Assembly: GCF_026625785.1 (NCBI RefSeq)
Contig: NZ_CP113063.1
Span: forward strand, 3,844,001-3,908,000
Direction of reading: 5' to 3'
Source: Gordonia sp. SL306
Lineage (GTDB): Bacteria; Actinomycetota; Actinomycetes; Mycobacteriales; Mycobacteriaceae
Length of the DNA stretch: 64,000 bases
Part shown: positions 7,875-16,838 of the stretch, in pieces
Layout of the letters: each line of letters starts with the position of its first letter
Numbering within the stretch: the first letter of the stretch is position 1
The notes under the pieces: model-generated
What the model was told of the DNA's origin: nothing
What the model saw: only the letters and a program-made list of their open reading frames with translations
Database searches by the model: none
Program-made: the position numbers and the translations under genes

Positions 7875-8582
7875 TCAGCGGGAATGCCGTCCCGGGGCGT
7901 CGGGCGGTGGGTACTCGCCGGGGAACTGCGTCTGCCCGGGGTAGCCGCCCTGCTGGGGGTAGTTGCCCGGTGGGTATGCACCGGGCGGCGGGTAAGAACC
8001 CGGCGCGGGCTGGGGAGTCGGATAGGGCGGATTCCCGGCGGGCGGAGGAGGTGTGGGTGCCGGTTGTGTCGGCGGCATCGGCTCTGCGGGCGGCGGTGTG
8101 GACAGACGCTGCGTGGCGCCGGCGTCGTTGCCCGGGAATGCTCCGTGATCCTGTATGTGATCCGGCAACTCGGCTTCTGCGGCGTCCTGTGCCTTCGATG
8201 TGCCCTCGGGATCGAGCAGGTCACGGATCTCGGCGAGGAGCGCCACTTCGGTGACCTCGGCCTTCTTGCTGTAGCCCCCGAGTGCGGCGAGCTTGTTGTA
8301 CGGCACGACGATCAGGAAATAGACCACCGCGGCGATGATCAGGAAGTTGATGAGCGCGGTGACCAGGGCGCCGATGTCGACAAACGTCGACGGATTGTCG
8401 GTGATCTGGAAGCCCAGCCCCTTGGCCGGATTGCTGCCCCCCGGGATCGAATTGAGGAGGGGCTGGATGATGCTGTCGGTGAAGGCGGTGACGATCGCCG
8501 TGAAGGCCGCACCGATGATGACCGCGGTGGCCAGCTCGACGACGTTGCCCTTGAGTATGAACTCCTTGAATCCCTTGAGCAC
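7875..8582 (-). CDS. mscL: Large-conductance mechanosensitive channel MscL with long Pro-rich tail
   Basis: Pentameric membrane valve that opens at high membrane tension to release solutes on hypo-osmotic shock. The N-terminus is diagnostic (MLKGFKEFILKGNVVELATA), followed by TM1 (VIIGAAFTAIVTAF), a periplasmic loop and TM2 (LINFLIIAAVVYFLIVVPYN), then the cytoplasmic helix with VALLAEIRDLL. At 235 residues it is much longer than the usual 130-150: the extra part, after about residue 150, is a Pro/Gly/Tyr-rich tail. Position next to the mprB-pepD-moaB2 block matches Rv0985c. The tail's role is unknown. Confidence 0.95.
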   Translation of the reverse strand: MLKGFKEFILKGNVVELATAVIIGAAFTAIVTAFTDSIIQPLLNSIPGGSNPAKGLGFQITDNPSTFVDIGALVTALINFLIIAAVVYFLIVVPYNKLAALGGYSKKAEVTEVALLAEIRDLLDPEGTSKAQDAAEAELPDHIQDHGAFPGNDAGATQRLSTPPPAEPMPPTQPAPTPPPPAGNPPYPTPQPAPGSYPPPGAYPPGNYPQQGGYPGQTQFPGEYPPPDAPGRHSR

Positions 8583-8702
8583 GGTGTGCGGTCCTCTCGT
8601 TTTTCGGTGTTCCGCTCTTGTTCAGGTATTCACGCTATCCAGGATCGTAAACGACCGTTGCACTGTTTTGCTGTACGCGCGCGTGAGCACGGAGACAATC
8701 GA

Positions 8703-9377
8703 TCAGTGCACGACGACGGTGATCGGAGCGTCGAGCGCGGCGGCTGCCACCCGGTGTGCGGCCCGTTCGTCCATCGCGAGCAGGACCGGTCGGCCGGCGG
8801 TCGCGCCGCCCGACAGAACGCCATCGGCAGGCTTGTCCGAGGTGAGGGCCACCACCGCCGCACGCGCGAGTACCGCTGCGTCGGGCTTTTCTGCGGACGC
8901 GGTCAGTACGTCCACCACGTCTCCGGTCCGCAGCAGCGTCGCCACCGACTCGTCCGACAGCCGTACCGGTACGAGCCGAGCATCGTCGTCACCAGTGAGC
9001 CTGCTGGGGAGACGGGGGGAGAGCAACCGGGAGTCGGTGACCATCTCGCCCGCCCCGATCGGGCCGACCGCGGTGCGTCCGACGCCGTCGGCGGTCAGCC
9101 GCAACGTGCCAGCCGGGATGAGTCCGCCGGGTACCTCGCGCATCGTGAGATCGGTGGCGACGATGGACTCCCCGGGTACGAGGTCACGAACGGCGACCAC
9201 CACCGAACGCATCTCCGCGCCCCGGTGGCCGAACAGCGTCAGCGTGACCGCGGCGACCACGAGGAGGACCGATGCGCCACGACGGATCATCACCGATCGC
9301 GCCCAACCAGGACGGAGCGCATGTCGGACACTGTCGACGAGGCGCGGCGACAAGCGATCGCGGGACATCGGGTGCAT
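8703..9377 (-). CDS. SAF-domain protein (CpaB/RcpC-like)
   Basis: 224-residue protein with one N-terminal membrane anchor (RRGASVLLVVAAVTLTLFG, about residues 27-45) followed by a SAF domain: VAVRDLVPGESIVATDLTMR and the later GPIGAGEMVTDSRL are typical of the family that includes CpaB/RcpC of Flp pili and flagellar FlgA-like chaperones. No pilus genes are nearby, so an envelope role is all that can be said. The ATG at 9377 (MHPMSRDRLS) was chosen because upstream codons look non-coding; the ATG at 9368 is equally possible, and neither has a clear ribosome site. Such a gene near mscL and the fthC-galU block recurs in related actinobacteria (recollection). Confidence 0.7.
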   Translation of the reverse strand: MHPMSRDRLSPRLVDSVRHALRPGWARSVMIRRGASVLLVVAAVTLTLFGHRGAEMRSVVVAVRDLVPGESIVATDLTMREVPGGLIPAGTLRLTADGVGRTAVGPIGAGEMVTDSRLLSPRLPSRLTGDDDARLVPVRLSDESVATLLRTGDVVDVLTASAEKPDAAVLARAAVVALTSDKPADGVLSGGATAGRPVLLAMDERAAHRVAAAALDAPITVVVH

Positions 9378-9609
9378 GGTCGGCGACGGTAGCGGCCGGA
9401 CCGGCGTAGACGAGGACTCGAGACGCATCTGGGGACAACGTCGCGCGTGCACGCGGGTTGTGCACAAACGCCCTCCGATTGGCCCCGGGCCTGACCATCG
9501 GGGAGAATGACGCGGAGGTGAGCCGGGAAGTCTGGTCGGCCTCCGCCGGGTGTCGGTGGAGATGCAACGTGGGTGATCTCTGTAGATTTCCCTGTGACCA
9601 GGAGGTTTG

Positions 9610-10938
9610 ATGTCCACACCGGAACACGATTCGGGACCACCCGGCATCGAGGAATCCCAATCCGGCGCTGTTGTCCCGGGCCGGGGCGGGCCGGACACCT
9701 CTGCTCGAGTGCGGTTTCAGCGCTGGGTTTCGCTCGACACCACCAGCGGCGCACTGCTGCTCGTCGCCGCGGTGGTCGCGGTGGTCTGGGCGAACTCCCC
9801 GTGGCAGGACGCGTACGAATCGCTGACGACGTTCGAGTTCGGGCCCGAATCGCTGCATCTGCACCTCTCGGTGGCCGAATGGGCCGCCGATGGCCTGCTC
9901 GCCATCTTCTTCTTCATCGTCGGCGTGGAACTCAAGCAGGAGTTCGTGGCCGGCAGCCTGCGTGATCTCCGACTGGCCGGTGTCCCGATCGTCGCCGCCA
10001 TCGGCGGCATGGTGACCCCGGCGCTGTTCTATGTGGTCGTGGTCGCCCTGTTCGACCCGGAAGCCTTACGCGGGTGGGCGATTCCGACCGCCACCGACAT
10101 CGCTTTCGCGCTGGCGGTGCTCGCGATCTTCGGCCGTGGGCTGCCCCTGGCGTTGCGGACGTTCCTGTTGACCCTGGCCGTCGTCGACGATCTGCTCGGC
10201 ATCACGGTGATCGCGACGTTCTACACGGAGACGATCGACTTCGCCCTGTTCGGCGCAGCGATCGCGGTGATCGCCGTCTTTGGTGTGCTGGTGCGGTTGC
10301 GTCGTCCCCGGTGGCGAACGCCTGCCAGCCTGGTCCTGATCGCGCTGGCCGTGGTGGCCTGGGCGTTGATGCACGCCTCGGGCGTGCACGCGACCGTGGC
10401 CGGGGTCCTGCTCGGCTTCACCGTTCCCGCGCTGCTCGTGCACGGCGAATCGAGTTCTCGAACACACCAATTCGACGTCGCGGTGCGACCGGTGTCGTCG
10501 GCGCTGGCACTGCCGATCTTCGCGTTCCTGTCGGCCGGGGTCGCGGTGATCGGTGGTGACAGCGCGATCGTGCAGCCCGTGTCGATCGGCATCTTCCTCG
10601 GCCTCGTCGTCGGCAAGGTGATCGGTGTAATGGGGGCGACCGCACTGATGACGCGATTCACGCCGCTGCGACTGCCCGACTCGATCGGGGTCCGCGACCT
10701 GTTGCCGGTCGGGATGCTGACCGGGGTCGGCTTCACCGTGGCGTTGTTGATCGCCGAACTGTCCTTCCACCAGGGCTCCGACGATCACGCGTCGGCGGCG
10801 AAGGTGGCGATCCTGTTCGGCAGTGTGGTGGCGGCGGCGCTGGGCGCGGTTCTGCTGCGCCTGGATGCACGCAGATTGCGTGACCCCGACATGAACCGAG
10901 ACGGTGTGCCTGACCGCGATTTCGATGTGATCGAGTGA
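9610..10938 (+). CDS. nhaA: Na+/H+ antiporter NhaA
   Basis: Electrogenic membrane antiporter exporting Na+ in exchange for protons, for pH and salt homeostasis. The 442-residue product has a charged N-terminal extension of about 40 residues and then about 12 membrane helices. Family landmarks include FFFIVGVELKQEFVAGSL, the TATDIAFAL segment and the catalytic Asp pair in VVDDLLGI (about residues 196-197), and GVGFTVALLIAELSF near the end. AGGAGG lies 4 nt before the ATG. It is followed by a bidirectional terminator and diverges from the SAF gene. Confidence 0.93.
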   Translation: MSTPEHDSGPPGIEESQSGAVVPGRGGPDTSARVRFQRWVSLDTTSGALLLVAAVVAVVWANSPWQDAYESLTTFEFGPESLHLHLSVAEWAADGLLAIFFFIVGVELKQEFVAGSLRDLRLAGVPIVAAIGGMVTPALFYVVVVALFDPEALRGWAIPTATDIAFALAVLAIFGRGLPLALRTFLLTLAVVDDLLGITVIATFYTETIDFALFGAAIAVIAVFGVLVRLRRPRWRTPASLVLIALAVVAWALMHASGVHATVAGVLLGFTVPALLVHGESSSRTHQFDVAVRPVSSALALPIFAFLSAGVAVIGGDSAIVQPVSIGIFLGLVVGKVIGVMGATALMTRFTPLRLPDSIGVRDLLPVGMLTGVGFTVALLIAELSFHQGSDDHASAAKVAILFGSVVAAALGAVLLRLDARRLRDPDMNRDGVPDRDFDVIE

Positions 10939-10950
10939 TCTGAGAGGACG

Positions 10951-10975
10951 GCGCCCCCGCGGGATGCGGGGGCGC
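10951..10975. terminator. Bidirectional terminator between nhaA and the AGCS symporter
   Basis: GCGCCCCCGC-gggat-GCGGGGGCGC, a 10-bp perfect stem followed by TTCGT. It sits between two convergent stops (10938 and 10994). Confidence 0.75.
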
Positions 10976-10993
10976 TTCGTCTCTGGCCGGACC

Positions 10994-12541
10994 TCAGGAG
11001 CTCAGGGACTCCTCCTGGTATGCCTTCGATCGGGGGTCATACGATTCCCAGAACGTCGCGCCGACGATGCCGAGAGCCGACGGGTCGAAGGTGGGGTCGC
11101 GGCCGGCTTTCTGTTGCCGCTCGAAGTCCCGCAGTGCGCGGAAAGCCGGCTGCTGCAGGATGATGATGCCGACGATGTTCAGCCAGGCCATCAGTCCGAC
11201 GCCGATGTCGCCGAGCGTCCAGGCATCAGTGGCGGTCGACACCGCACCGATGACGACCGACACCAGGATCAGTGCCTGCAGCAGCATGGTCAGGTTCGAG
11301 CCGAGGGTGCTGCGCAGCGGCCGGATGTAGAGGGTGGCCGCGTCGCCGAGGAGGAACCGGAGGTTGGTCTCGGCCATGTAGTAGTACGCGATGATCGTCG
11401 TCAGGCAGAAGAATGCGAGCGAGATCGCCACGAAACTCGATCCGGCCCCACTCCACAGCGTGTCGAAGCCGGTCTGGACGAAGGTCGGCCCGACCTCGGC
11501 GTCGGCGGGCAGGGAACCGCCGTCGGAGATGACTGCACCCGATTCCGATTCGCCCTCGAAGACCCGGTACGCGCCGGTCGACAGGATGAGGAATCCGGTG
11601 GCGGAACAGACGAACAAGGTGTCCACGTACACCGCGAAGGCCTGCACGAGTCCCTGCTTGGCGGGGTGCGAGACCTCGGCCGCCGCTGCGGCATGCGGCC
11701 CGGTGCCCTGGCCGGCCTCGTTCGAGTAGATACCGCGTTTGACACCCCACATGATCGCCGAGCCGATGATCGCGCCGAACGCCGAGTCGATGCCGAAGGC
11801 GCTCGCGAACACCAGCCGGAGCACCTCGGGCACCTCCGAGGCGTTGAGGAGCACGATGACCAGTGCGAACAGGATGTAGACGATCGCCATGAACGGCACG
11901 ACGATCGACGCGAACGCCGCTATGCGCTTGACCCCTCCCACGATCACGAACGCGAGCAGGATCACGGTTGCGACCGCGACGACCCACTTGGACACGCCCC
12001 AGGCCTCACTCATCGCCGAGGCCATCGAGTTCGACTGCACGCTCGGCAGCAACAGGCCGCAGGCGAGGACGGTGACCGCCGCGAATACGAGGCCGTAGAC
12101 CTTGAACACGGGAGCGGCCTTGGTGTGGGCGAGCGCCCTGCTCAGGTAGTACGCCGGGCCGCCTCGGTACTCCCCGGTGAGCTTGTCGCGGGTCTTGTAG
12201 ATCTGTCCGAGGGTGCATTCGACGAAGGAGGTCGACGCGCCGAGGAAGGCGACCGCCCACATCCAGAACAGGGCGCCCGGCCCGCCGAAGGCGATGGCGG
12301 TCGCGACGCCGGCGATGTTGCCGGTGCCGACCCGGCCCGCCAACGACATCGTGAGGGCCTGGAAGGACGAGACGCCCGACGGAGACTTCTCTCCCTTGAA
12401 CATCAGGCGGATCATCTCGGGGATCTGGCGCACCTGGACAAACCGCGTGCGGGCGGAGAAGTACACACCTGCGGCCAAGCACAGATAGACGAGCGCGTTG
12501 CTCCAGATGTAGCCGTTGACAGAGCTGAGGAAGTCGGACAT
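10994..12541 (-). CDS. Alanine/glycine:cation symporter (AGCS family)
   Basis: Secondary transporter importing D/L-alanine or glycine with Na+ or H+. The 515-residue protein has 10-11 membrane helices and the AGCS hallmarks: NGYIWSNALVYLCLAAGVYF, SFQALTMSLAGRVGTGNIAG followed by VATAIAFGGPGALFWMW, FVECTLGQ, and IYSNEAGQGTGPHAAAAAE. Start at 12541 is the first Met of the conserved region. It stands alone, diverging from the CIRCE-controlled ruc gene. Exact substrate not determinable from sequence. Confidence 0.92.
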   Translation of the reverse strand: MSDFLSSVNGYIWSNALVYLCLAAGVYFSARTRFVQVRQIPEMIRLMFKGEKSPSGVSSFQALTMSLAGRVGTGNIAGVATAIAFGGPGALFWMWAVAFLGASTSFVECTLGQIYKTRDKLTGEYRGGPAYYLSRALAHTKAAPVFKVYGLVFAAVTVLACGLLLPSVQSNSMASAMSEAWGVSKWVVAVATVILLAFVIVGGVKRIAAFASIVVPFMAIVYILFALVIVLLNASEVPEVLRLVFASAFGIDSAFGAIIGSAIMWGVKRGIYSNEAGQGTGPHAAAAAEVSHPAKQGLVQAFAVYVDTLFVCSATGFLILSTGAYRVFEGESESGAVISDGGSLPADAEVGPTFVQTGFDTLWSGAGSSFVAISLAFFCLTTIIAYYYMAETNLRFLLGDAATLYIRPLRSTLGSNLTMLLQALILVSVVIGAVSTATDAWTLGDIGVGLMAWLNIVGIIILQQPAFRALRDFERQQKAGRDPTFDPSALGIVGATFWESYDPRSKAYQEESLSS

Positions 12542-12655
12542 CTCATCATTCCCGTGAGGTTCGGATGGTCTGAGGACGAAGTCGTGGGGATTACCATTTC
12601 ATGACTTTGTCTTGACCGCTGAATGACCTCGAGAATTTCTGCGCGACCCCGCAGC

Positions 12656-12682
12656 TTGGCACTCGGAATGTTGGAGTGCCAA
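12656..12682. promoter_or_regulatory. CIRCE element (HrcA repressor binding site)
   Basis: TTGGCACTC-N9-GAGTGCCAA, a perfect 9-9-9 inverted repeat matching the CIRCE consensus TTAGCACTC-N9-GAGTGCTAA except for one symmetric change in each arm (A to G, T to C). It lies 44 nt upstream of the ruc start. In M. tuberculosis the orthologue Rv0991c belongs to the HrcA heat-shock regulon, so regulation by HrcA is well supported by context. Confidence 0.9.
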
Positions 12683-12726
12683 GTTCGGTTAGTATGGGCG
12701 GCGATCACTACTTTCCGGAGGTTTCG

Positions 12727-13053
12727 GTGCCCACTTACTCGTATGCGTGCACGGAGTGCGACAACAAGTTCGACATAGTGCAGTCGTTCTCTGACGACTC
12801 CCTGTCCGAATGCCCGCAGTGCACGGGACGGCTGCGCAAGCTGTTCAACTCCGTCGGGATCGTGTTCAAGGGCAGCGGCTTCTACCGCACCGATTCCCGC
12901 TCGGGCTCGAGCTCCAGTGAGACGTCGACCTCGTCGACAGACAGCTCATCGAGCAGCTCGTCCTCGGATTCTTCGTCGAGCAGCAGCAACTCCTCGTCGA
13001 GCAGTGGTTCGTCGTCGAGCGACAGCAAGGCCGCCACGCCCACGCCTGCCTGA
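12727..13053 (+). CDS. ruc: Ruc, FmdB-family zinc-ribbon redox-regulated chaperone
   Basis: 108-residue protein: an FmdB-type zinc ribbon (PTYSYACTECDNKFDIVQ; Cys pairs CTEC and CPQC), the conserved LRKLFNSVGIVFKGSGFYRTD segment, then a disordered tail of mostly Ser with Asp and Asn (about residues 60-100). The M. tuberculosis orthologue Rv0991c (Ruc) is an oxidation-activated chaperone that holds unfolded proteins and works with Hsp70. The GTG start at 12727 follows GGAGG by 6 nt. The gene lies behind a CIRCE site and is convergent with fthC, 8 nt apart. The very Ser-rich tail replaces the tail seen in mycobacteria. Confidence 0.88.
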   Translation: MPTYSYACTECDNKFDIVQSFSDDSLSECPQCTGRLRKLFNSVGIVFKGSGFYRTDSRSGSSSSETSTSSTDSSSSSSSSDSSSSSSNSSSSSGSSSSDSKAATPTPA

Positions 13054-13061
13054 CGGCCGAT

Positions 13062-13640
13062 TCACCCGAGTTCGCGGAAGCCGCTCCCGGGCGTCAGCAC
13101 CCAGCCAACGCGCACGTCGTGCGGTGCGGTCGGCAGCGACTCCACCACCTCGTCGTCGAAGACGACGGCCACCACGTCTGCGGCGAGACCGGTCAGGGTC
13201 CGGTCGTAATAGCCGGCACCGCGGCCGAGTCGTGTCCCCGATTTGTCGACCGCGTACGCCGGGACGAAGACGACCGATGCCGCCCGGACGGCGTCGGTGC
13301 CGAGTCGGTCGCCGGTGGGTTCCAGAAGGCCCCACCGGCCTCGCGTCAGCGAATCGGAGCCGTCGTAGCGCACCCAGTCCAGTGCGGTCGGTTCGCCGCC
13401 GGGCACCGCGGGGACCAGGACCGTCACCCCGCGATCGGTGAGGGCATCGAGCAGAGCCGGGGATCCCGGCTCGGAACCGAAGGGGATGTAGGCGGCAACC
13501 GTCACGTCGTATTCGAGGCGGAACGGTGCCGAATAGATCCATTCGGCGAGGTCGGCGGCGGCTCGTTGACGCACCGGGAACGAGCGGGAGATCCGGCGCT
13601 CCTCGAACTCGGTTCGTAGTCGCCTCTTCATCGTCCGCAC
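13062..13640 (-). CDS. 5-formyltetrahydrofolate cyclo-ligase
   Basis: Converts 5-formyltetrahydrofolate to 5,10-methenyltetrahydrofolate with ATP, returning the stored folate to the one-carbon pool. 192 residues; the family core is clear: SEPGSPALLDAL, FVPAYAVDKSGTRLGRGAGYYDRTL (substrate/ATP loop GRGAGYYDR) and VVFDDEVVESLPTAPHDVRV near the end. Start could be 13640 (ATGCG) or the Met at 13631 (MKRRLRTEF). Orthologue of Rv0992c by position, beside galU and ruc. Confidence 0.92.
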   Translation of the reverse strand: MRTMKRRLRTEFEERRISRSFPVRQRAAADLAEWIYSAPFRLEYDVTVAAYIPFGSEPGSPALLDALTDRGVTVLVPAVPGGEPTALDWVRYDGSDSLTRGRWGLLEPTGDRLGTDAVRAASVVFVPAYAVDKSGTRLGRGAGYYDRTLTGLAADVVAVVFDDEVVESLPTAPHDVRVGWVLTPGSGFRELG

Positions 13641-13744
13641 CCGACCGCCTTCGGTTCATCGCGGCAGCTCCTCGAGTCCGCCGCGCCAGGATTCTGAGAA
13701 CTCGTCAACAGGATTCTGGCAGGGATCGCAACTAGGGTGTTCCC

Positions 13745-14701
13745 ATGACCCCCAGTGACGTGAGCCAGACTACCGACGCGTTCACCGAGTACCAGTCTGT
13801 GCCGAACACACCTCCGATCCCGCGAACCGCGGTCGTGCCGGCCGCCGGTCTCGGAACCCGGTTCCTGCCCGCGACGAAGACCGTGCCCAAGGAATTGCTG
13901 CCCGTCGTCGACACCCCCGGCATCGAGCTGGTGGCCGAGGAGGCCAAGGCCGCAGGTGCCGAGCGGCTGCTGATCGTCACCTCGCCCGGCAAGGACGGCG
14001 TGGTCGCACACTTCGTCGAAGATCTGGTGCTCGAGAGCACCCTCGCGAAGCGCGGCAAGGCGGCCATGCTGGCGAAGGTGCGCAAGGCGCCCTCACTCCT
14101 GGAAGTGGCCTCGGTGGTTCAGGAGAAGCCCCTCGGGCTCGGCCACGCGGTCGGTTGCGTCGAGCAGTATCTCGACGACGACGAAGATGCCGTCGCGGTC
14201 CTCCTGCCCGACGACCTGGTCCTGCCCGGTGGCGTCCTCGAGGTGATGGCACGGACCCGGGAGCGTCGCGGAGGGTCGGTGTTGTGCGCGATCGAGGTCC
14301 CGTCCGACCGGATCAGTGCCTACGGCGTCTTCGACGTCGAGGAACTCCCGGACGCCAACAACCCCAACGTGATGCGCCTGAAGGGGATGGTCGAGAAGCC
14401 GAAGCCGCAGGACGCGCCGTCGAACCTGGCGGCCGCCGGTCGCTACATCCTGGATCGCAAGATCTTCGACGCCCTCCGCCGCATCAAACCGGGTGCGGGT
14501 GGGGAGTTGCAGCTGACCGACGCGATTGCCCTGCTGATCGAGGAGGGCGAACCCGTGAACGTCGTCGTGCATCGCGGCACACGCCACGACCTCGGCAATC
14601 CCGGTGGCTATCTGAAGGCGGCCGTCGATTTCGCCCTCGATCGCGACGACTACGGCCCCGACTTGCGTGAGTGGCTCGAGAAGCGGCTCGCCGAAGGCTG
14701 A
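13745..14701 (+). CDS. galU: UTP-glucose-1-phosphate uridylyltransferase GalU
   Basis: Makes UDP-glucose from UTP and glucose-1-phosphate, a precursor for trehalose, galactan and other envelope glycans. 318 residues with about 25 residues before the nucleotidyltransferase signature PAAGLGTRFLPATKTVPKEL. Further family features: EKPLGLGHAVGC, the metal-binding Asp in AVLLPDDLVL, MVEKPKP, GRYILDRKIFDAL and GELQLTDAIALL. It opens the galU-glp-rimJ-SIMPL-glpR run, all on the plus strand with short gaps. Confidence 0.95.
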   Translation: MTPSDVSQTTDAFTEYQSVPNTPPIPRTAVVPAAGLGTRFLPATKTVPKELLPVVDTPGIELVAEEAKAAGAERLLIVTSPGKDGVVAHFVEDLVLESTLAKRGKAAMLAKVRKAPSLLEVASVVQEKPLGLGHAVGCVEQYLDDDEDAVAVLLPDDLVLPGGVLEVMARTRERRGGSVLCAIEVPSDRISAYGVFDVEELPDANNPNVMRLKGMVEKPKPQDAPSNLAAAGRYILDRKIFDALRRIKPGAGGELQLTDAIALLIEEGEPVNVVVHRGTRHDLGNPGGYLKAAVDFALDRDDYGPDLREWLEKRLAEG

Positions 14702-14776
14702 TGATCTCGGCAGACGCCCGACGTCAGCGCGCCTGCGCCCACCGGCGACCGGTGGCGGCTAACGTCTAGCCCAACT

Positions 14777-16111
14777 GTGTCAGCCGAGATGGGGGCGAGA
14801 GGTGAGATGCGTTCGGTCGAAGATCATCTGACCCGGGTGACCGCCGCCGCGGTCGCGCCGCGACCGGTCCGCGTGGCGATCTCCGAGGCCCAGGGCCTGA
14901 TGTGTGCGGAGGAGGTCGTCACCGAGCGGCCGATGCCCGGATTCGATCAGGCTGCCATCGACGGGTACGCCGTGCGCGCGGTCGACGTCGGCCTCGCGGG
15001 TGCGATCGCACCCGAGGACGTCGAGGATTTCGATTCCGGGGGAGCCGATCTCGTCGACCTCACACCCGGCGAGCCGATGATCGTGGCGCTGCCGGTGGTC
15101 GGTGATGTCGGCCCGGGGGCGCGCACACCGACACGTCTGCAACCTCGCCAGGCCGTCCGCGTGGAGACCGGGGCGCCCATGCCGACGCTGGCCGACGCGG
15201 TGATCCCGCTGCGCTGGACCGACGGCGGTGAGCAGAAGGTGAAAGTCGGCCACGGCGTCGAGAGCGGCGACTACGTCCGTCGCATCGGTGACGACGTGCA
15301 GCCCGGCGACGTCGCGGTGCGAGCAGGCTCGATCATCGGTCCGGCGCAGGTCGGATTGCTCGCGGCGGTCGGGCAGGCACGCGTCATGGTGCATCCGCGA
15401 CCGCGGATGTCGGTGATCTCGATCGGCAGTGAGCTCGTCGACATCGATCGCTCGCCGGGGCCCGGCCAGATCTTCGATGTCAACAGCTACGCGCTGGCGG
15501 CCGCGGGGCGCGACGCCGGCGCGGACGTCAACCGGGTCGGCATCGCCGAGCGGGAGACCTCGCGGATGCGGGAAGTGGTTGAGGCGCAGCTGATCAGGTC
15601 GGAGATCGTGGTGATCTGCGGTGCCGTCGGCGGAAAGTCGTCGCGAGTGGTCGCGGATGCGCTCAGCGACCTCGGCGATCTGGAGATCGTGCGCGTCGGC
15701 ATGCATCCCGGTTCGGTACAGGGATTCGGCCGTCTCGGCCGCGACGAGGTGCCCACGTTCCTGTTGCCGTCCAACCCGGTGAGCGCGCTGGTCACCTTCG
15801 AGGTGATGGTGCGGCCGCTGATCCGGATCGCCCTTGGGAAGCGGCAGCCGATGCGGCGCGTCATCAAGGCCCGCACCATCGGTCCGATCGCATCGGTCGC
15901 CGGGCGCAAGGGCTATCTGCGCGGGCAATTGATGCGTGACGAGCGGTCCGGGGAGTACCTCGTGCAGGTCATCGGTGCGTCCCCGACCGGGAGCTCGCAT
16001 CTGCTCGCCGAGCTTGCCGAGGCCAATTGCCTGATCATCGTGGAACCCGACGTCGAGGAGTTGGGAACCGGCGACGAGGTCGAGGTGGCATTCCTTGCAC
16101 AGCGGGGATGA
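14777..16111 (+). CDS. glp: MoeA/gephyrin-like protein Glp (molybdopterin molybdenumtransferase family)
   Basis: 444 residues, with the MoeA architecture: N-terminal MoeA domain (PMPGFDQAAIDGYAVRA), a central Mog-like domain (MSVISIGSELVDI ... GQIFDVNSYALAA) and a C-terminal domain. In Corynebacteriales the MoeA paralogue in the galU-rimJ-glpR locus (Glp; Rv0994/moeA1 in M. tuberculosis) binds FtsZ and the membrane receptor GlpR in cell division. The usual MoeA catalytic S-G-G-V-S-x-G-D segment reads CGAVGGKSSRVV here, suggesting that catalysis may be altered and a structural role likely. GTG start at 14777; glpR lies about 1.5 kb downstream. Name rests on synteny plus this divergence. Confidence 0.85.
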   Translation: MSAEMGARGEMRSVEDHLTRVTAAAVAPRPVRVAISEAQGLMCAEEVVTERPMPGFDQAAIDGYAVRAVDVGLAGAIAPEDVEDFDSGGADLVDLTPGEPMIVALPVVGDVGPGARTPTRLQPRQAVRVETGAPMPTLADAVIPLRWTDGGEQKVKVGHGVESGDYVRRIGDDVQPGDVAVRAGSIIGPAQVGLLAAVGQARVMVHPRPRMSVISIGSELVDIDRSPGPGQIFDVNSYALAAAGRDAGADVNRVGIAERETSRMREVVEAQLIRSEIVVICGAVGGKSSRVVADALSDLGDLEIVRVGMHPGSVQGFGRLGRDEVPTFLLPSNPVSALVTFEVMVRPLIRIALGKRQPMRRVIKARTIGPIASVAGRKGYLRGQLMRDERSGEYLVQVIGASPTGSSHLLAELAEANCLIIVEPDVEELGTGDEVEVAFLAQRG

Positions 16112-16141
16112 CCGAGCCTTCCGGGCATTAGACTCCGATCC

Positions 16142-16798
16142 GTGTTGAGGTGGTTGACCGGGGCGCAGATCAATCCCGGCTGGCCCGCCACGCTGGGGCC
16201 GTTGCGCACCCAAGCGGGAGCGGTGGGATTACGGCCGGTACGACTGCGGGATGCGAAGGCGTGGAGCGAGCTGCGCATCCGAAACCAGAACACTCTGCTG
16301 CCGTGGGAACCGAGCGGCATCGGCTCCTGGGCCGAACGGCATCATCCCGGATCGTGGCCGCCCCTGTATTCGGTACTGCGCGCCGAAGCCAAGCGCGGCG
16401 CGGTGCTGCCGTTCGTCATCGAACTAGACGGCAGGTACATCGGCCAGCTCACGGTCGGCAACATCCAGCGGGGCGCGGTGCGCAGCGCGTGGATCGGCTA
16501 TTGGGTCGACGCGCAGCATTTCGGTCAGGGCATCGCGACGGCTGCGGTCGCCCTGGGCGTCGACCACTGCTTCGGGCCGGTAGGCCTCCACCGTCTCGAC
16601 GCGACGGTCCAGCCCGCGAATGTGGCGTCGCAGGCGGTCCTCACCAAGGTGGGGTTCCGGCGTGAGGGTCTGCTCGAGCGATACATGGACGTGAACAACC
16701 GGTGGCGCGACCACATCCTGTTCGCCCTGACGGCCGAGGAGATCGCCGGGAGCGCGGCCGAGGCGTTGGTGCGGACCGGCAGAGCGTCGTTCCACTAG
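16142..16798 (+). CDS. rimJ: GNAT N-acetyltransferase of the RimJ/RimL type
   Basis: Acetyl-CoA-dependent acetyltransferase, 218 residues, probably acting on protein N-termini or small molecules. GNAT motifs are visible: the N-terminal RPVRLRDAKAWSELR, strand IELDGRYIGQLTVGNI, the acetyl-CoA loop region GYWVDAQHFGQGIATAAVAL and the end HRLDATVQPANVASQAVLTK. The GTG at 16142 begins an N-terminus (VLRWLTG ... HPGWP-like INPGWPATLGPLR) that matches mycobacterial homologues. It is 30 nt after glp, and the arrangement matches Rv0995. Confidence 0.88.
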   Translation: MLRWLTGAQINPGWPATLGPLRTQAGAVGLRPVRLRDAKAWSELRIRNQNTLLPWEPSGIGSWAERHHPGSWPPLYSVLRAEAKRGAVLPFVIELDGRYIGQLTVGNIQRGAVRSAWIGYWVDAQHFGQGIATAAVALGVDHCFGPVGLHRLDATVQPANVASQAVLTKVGFRREGLLERYMDVNNRWRDHILFALTAEEIAGSAAEALVRTGRASFH

Positions 16799-16838
16799 AC
16801 GCTCGTTCAACTGCGAGTGGGAACGTATCGTCGGCGTC

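Noticed and set aside
7443..9392. 649-codon plus-strand frame over miniprotein 2, mscL and the SAF gene
   Set aside because: It runs antisense to three better-supported genes and terminators, and its sequence is Arg/Gly-rich with no domain.
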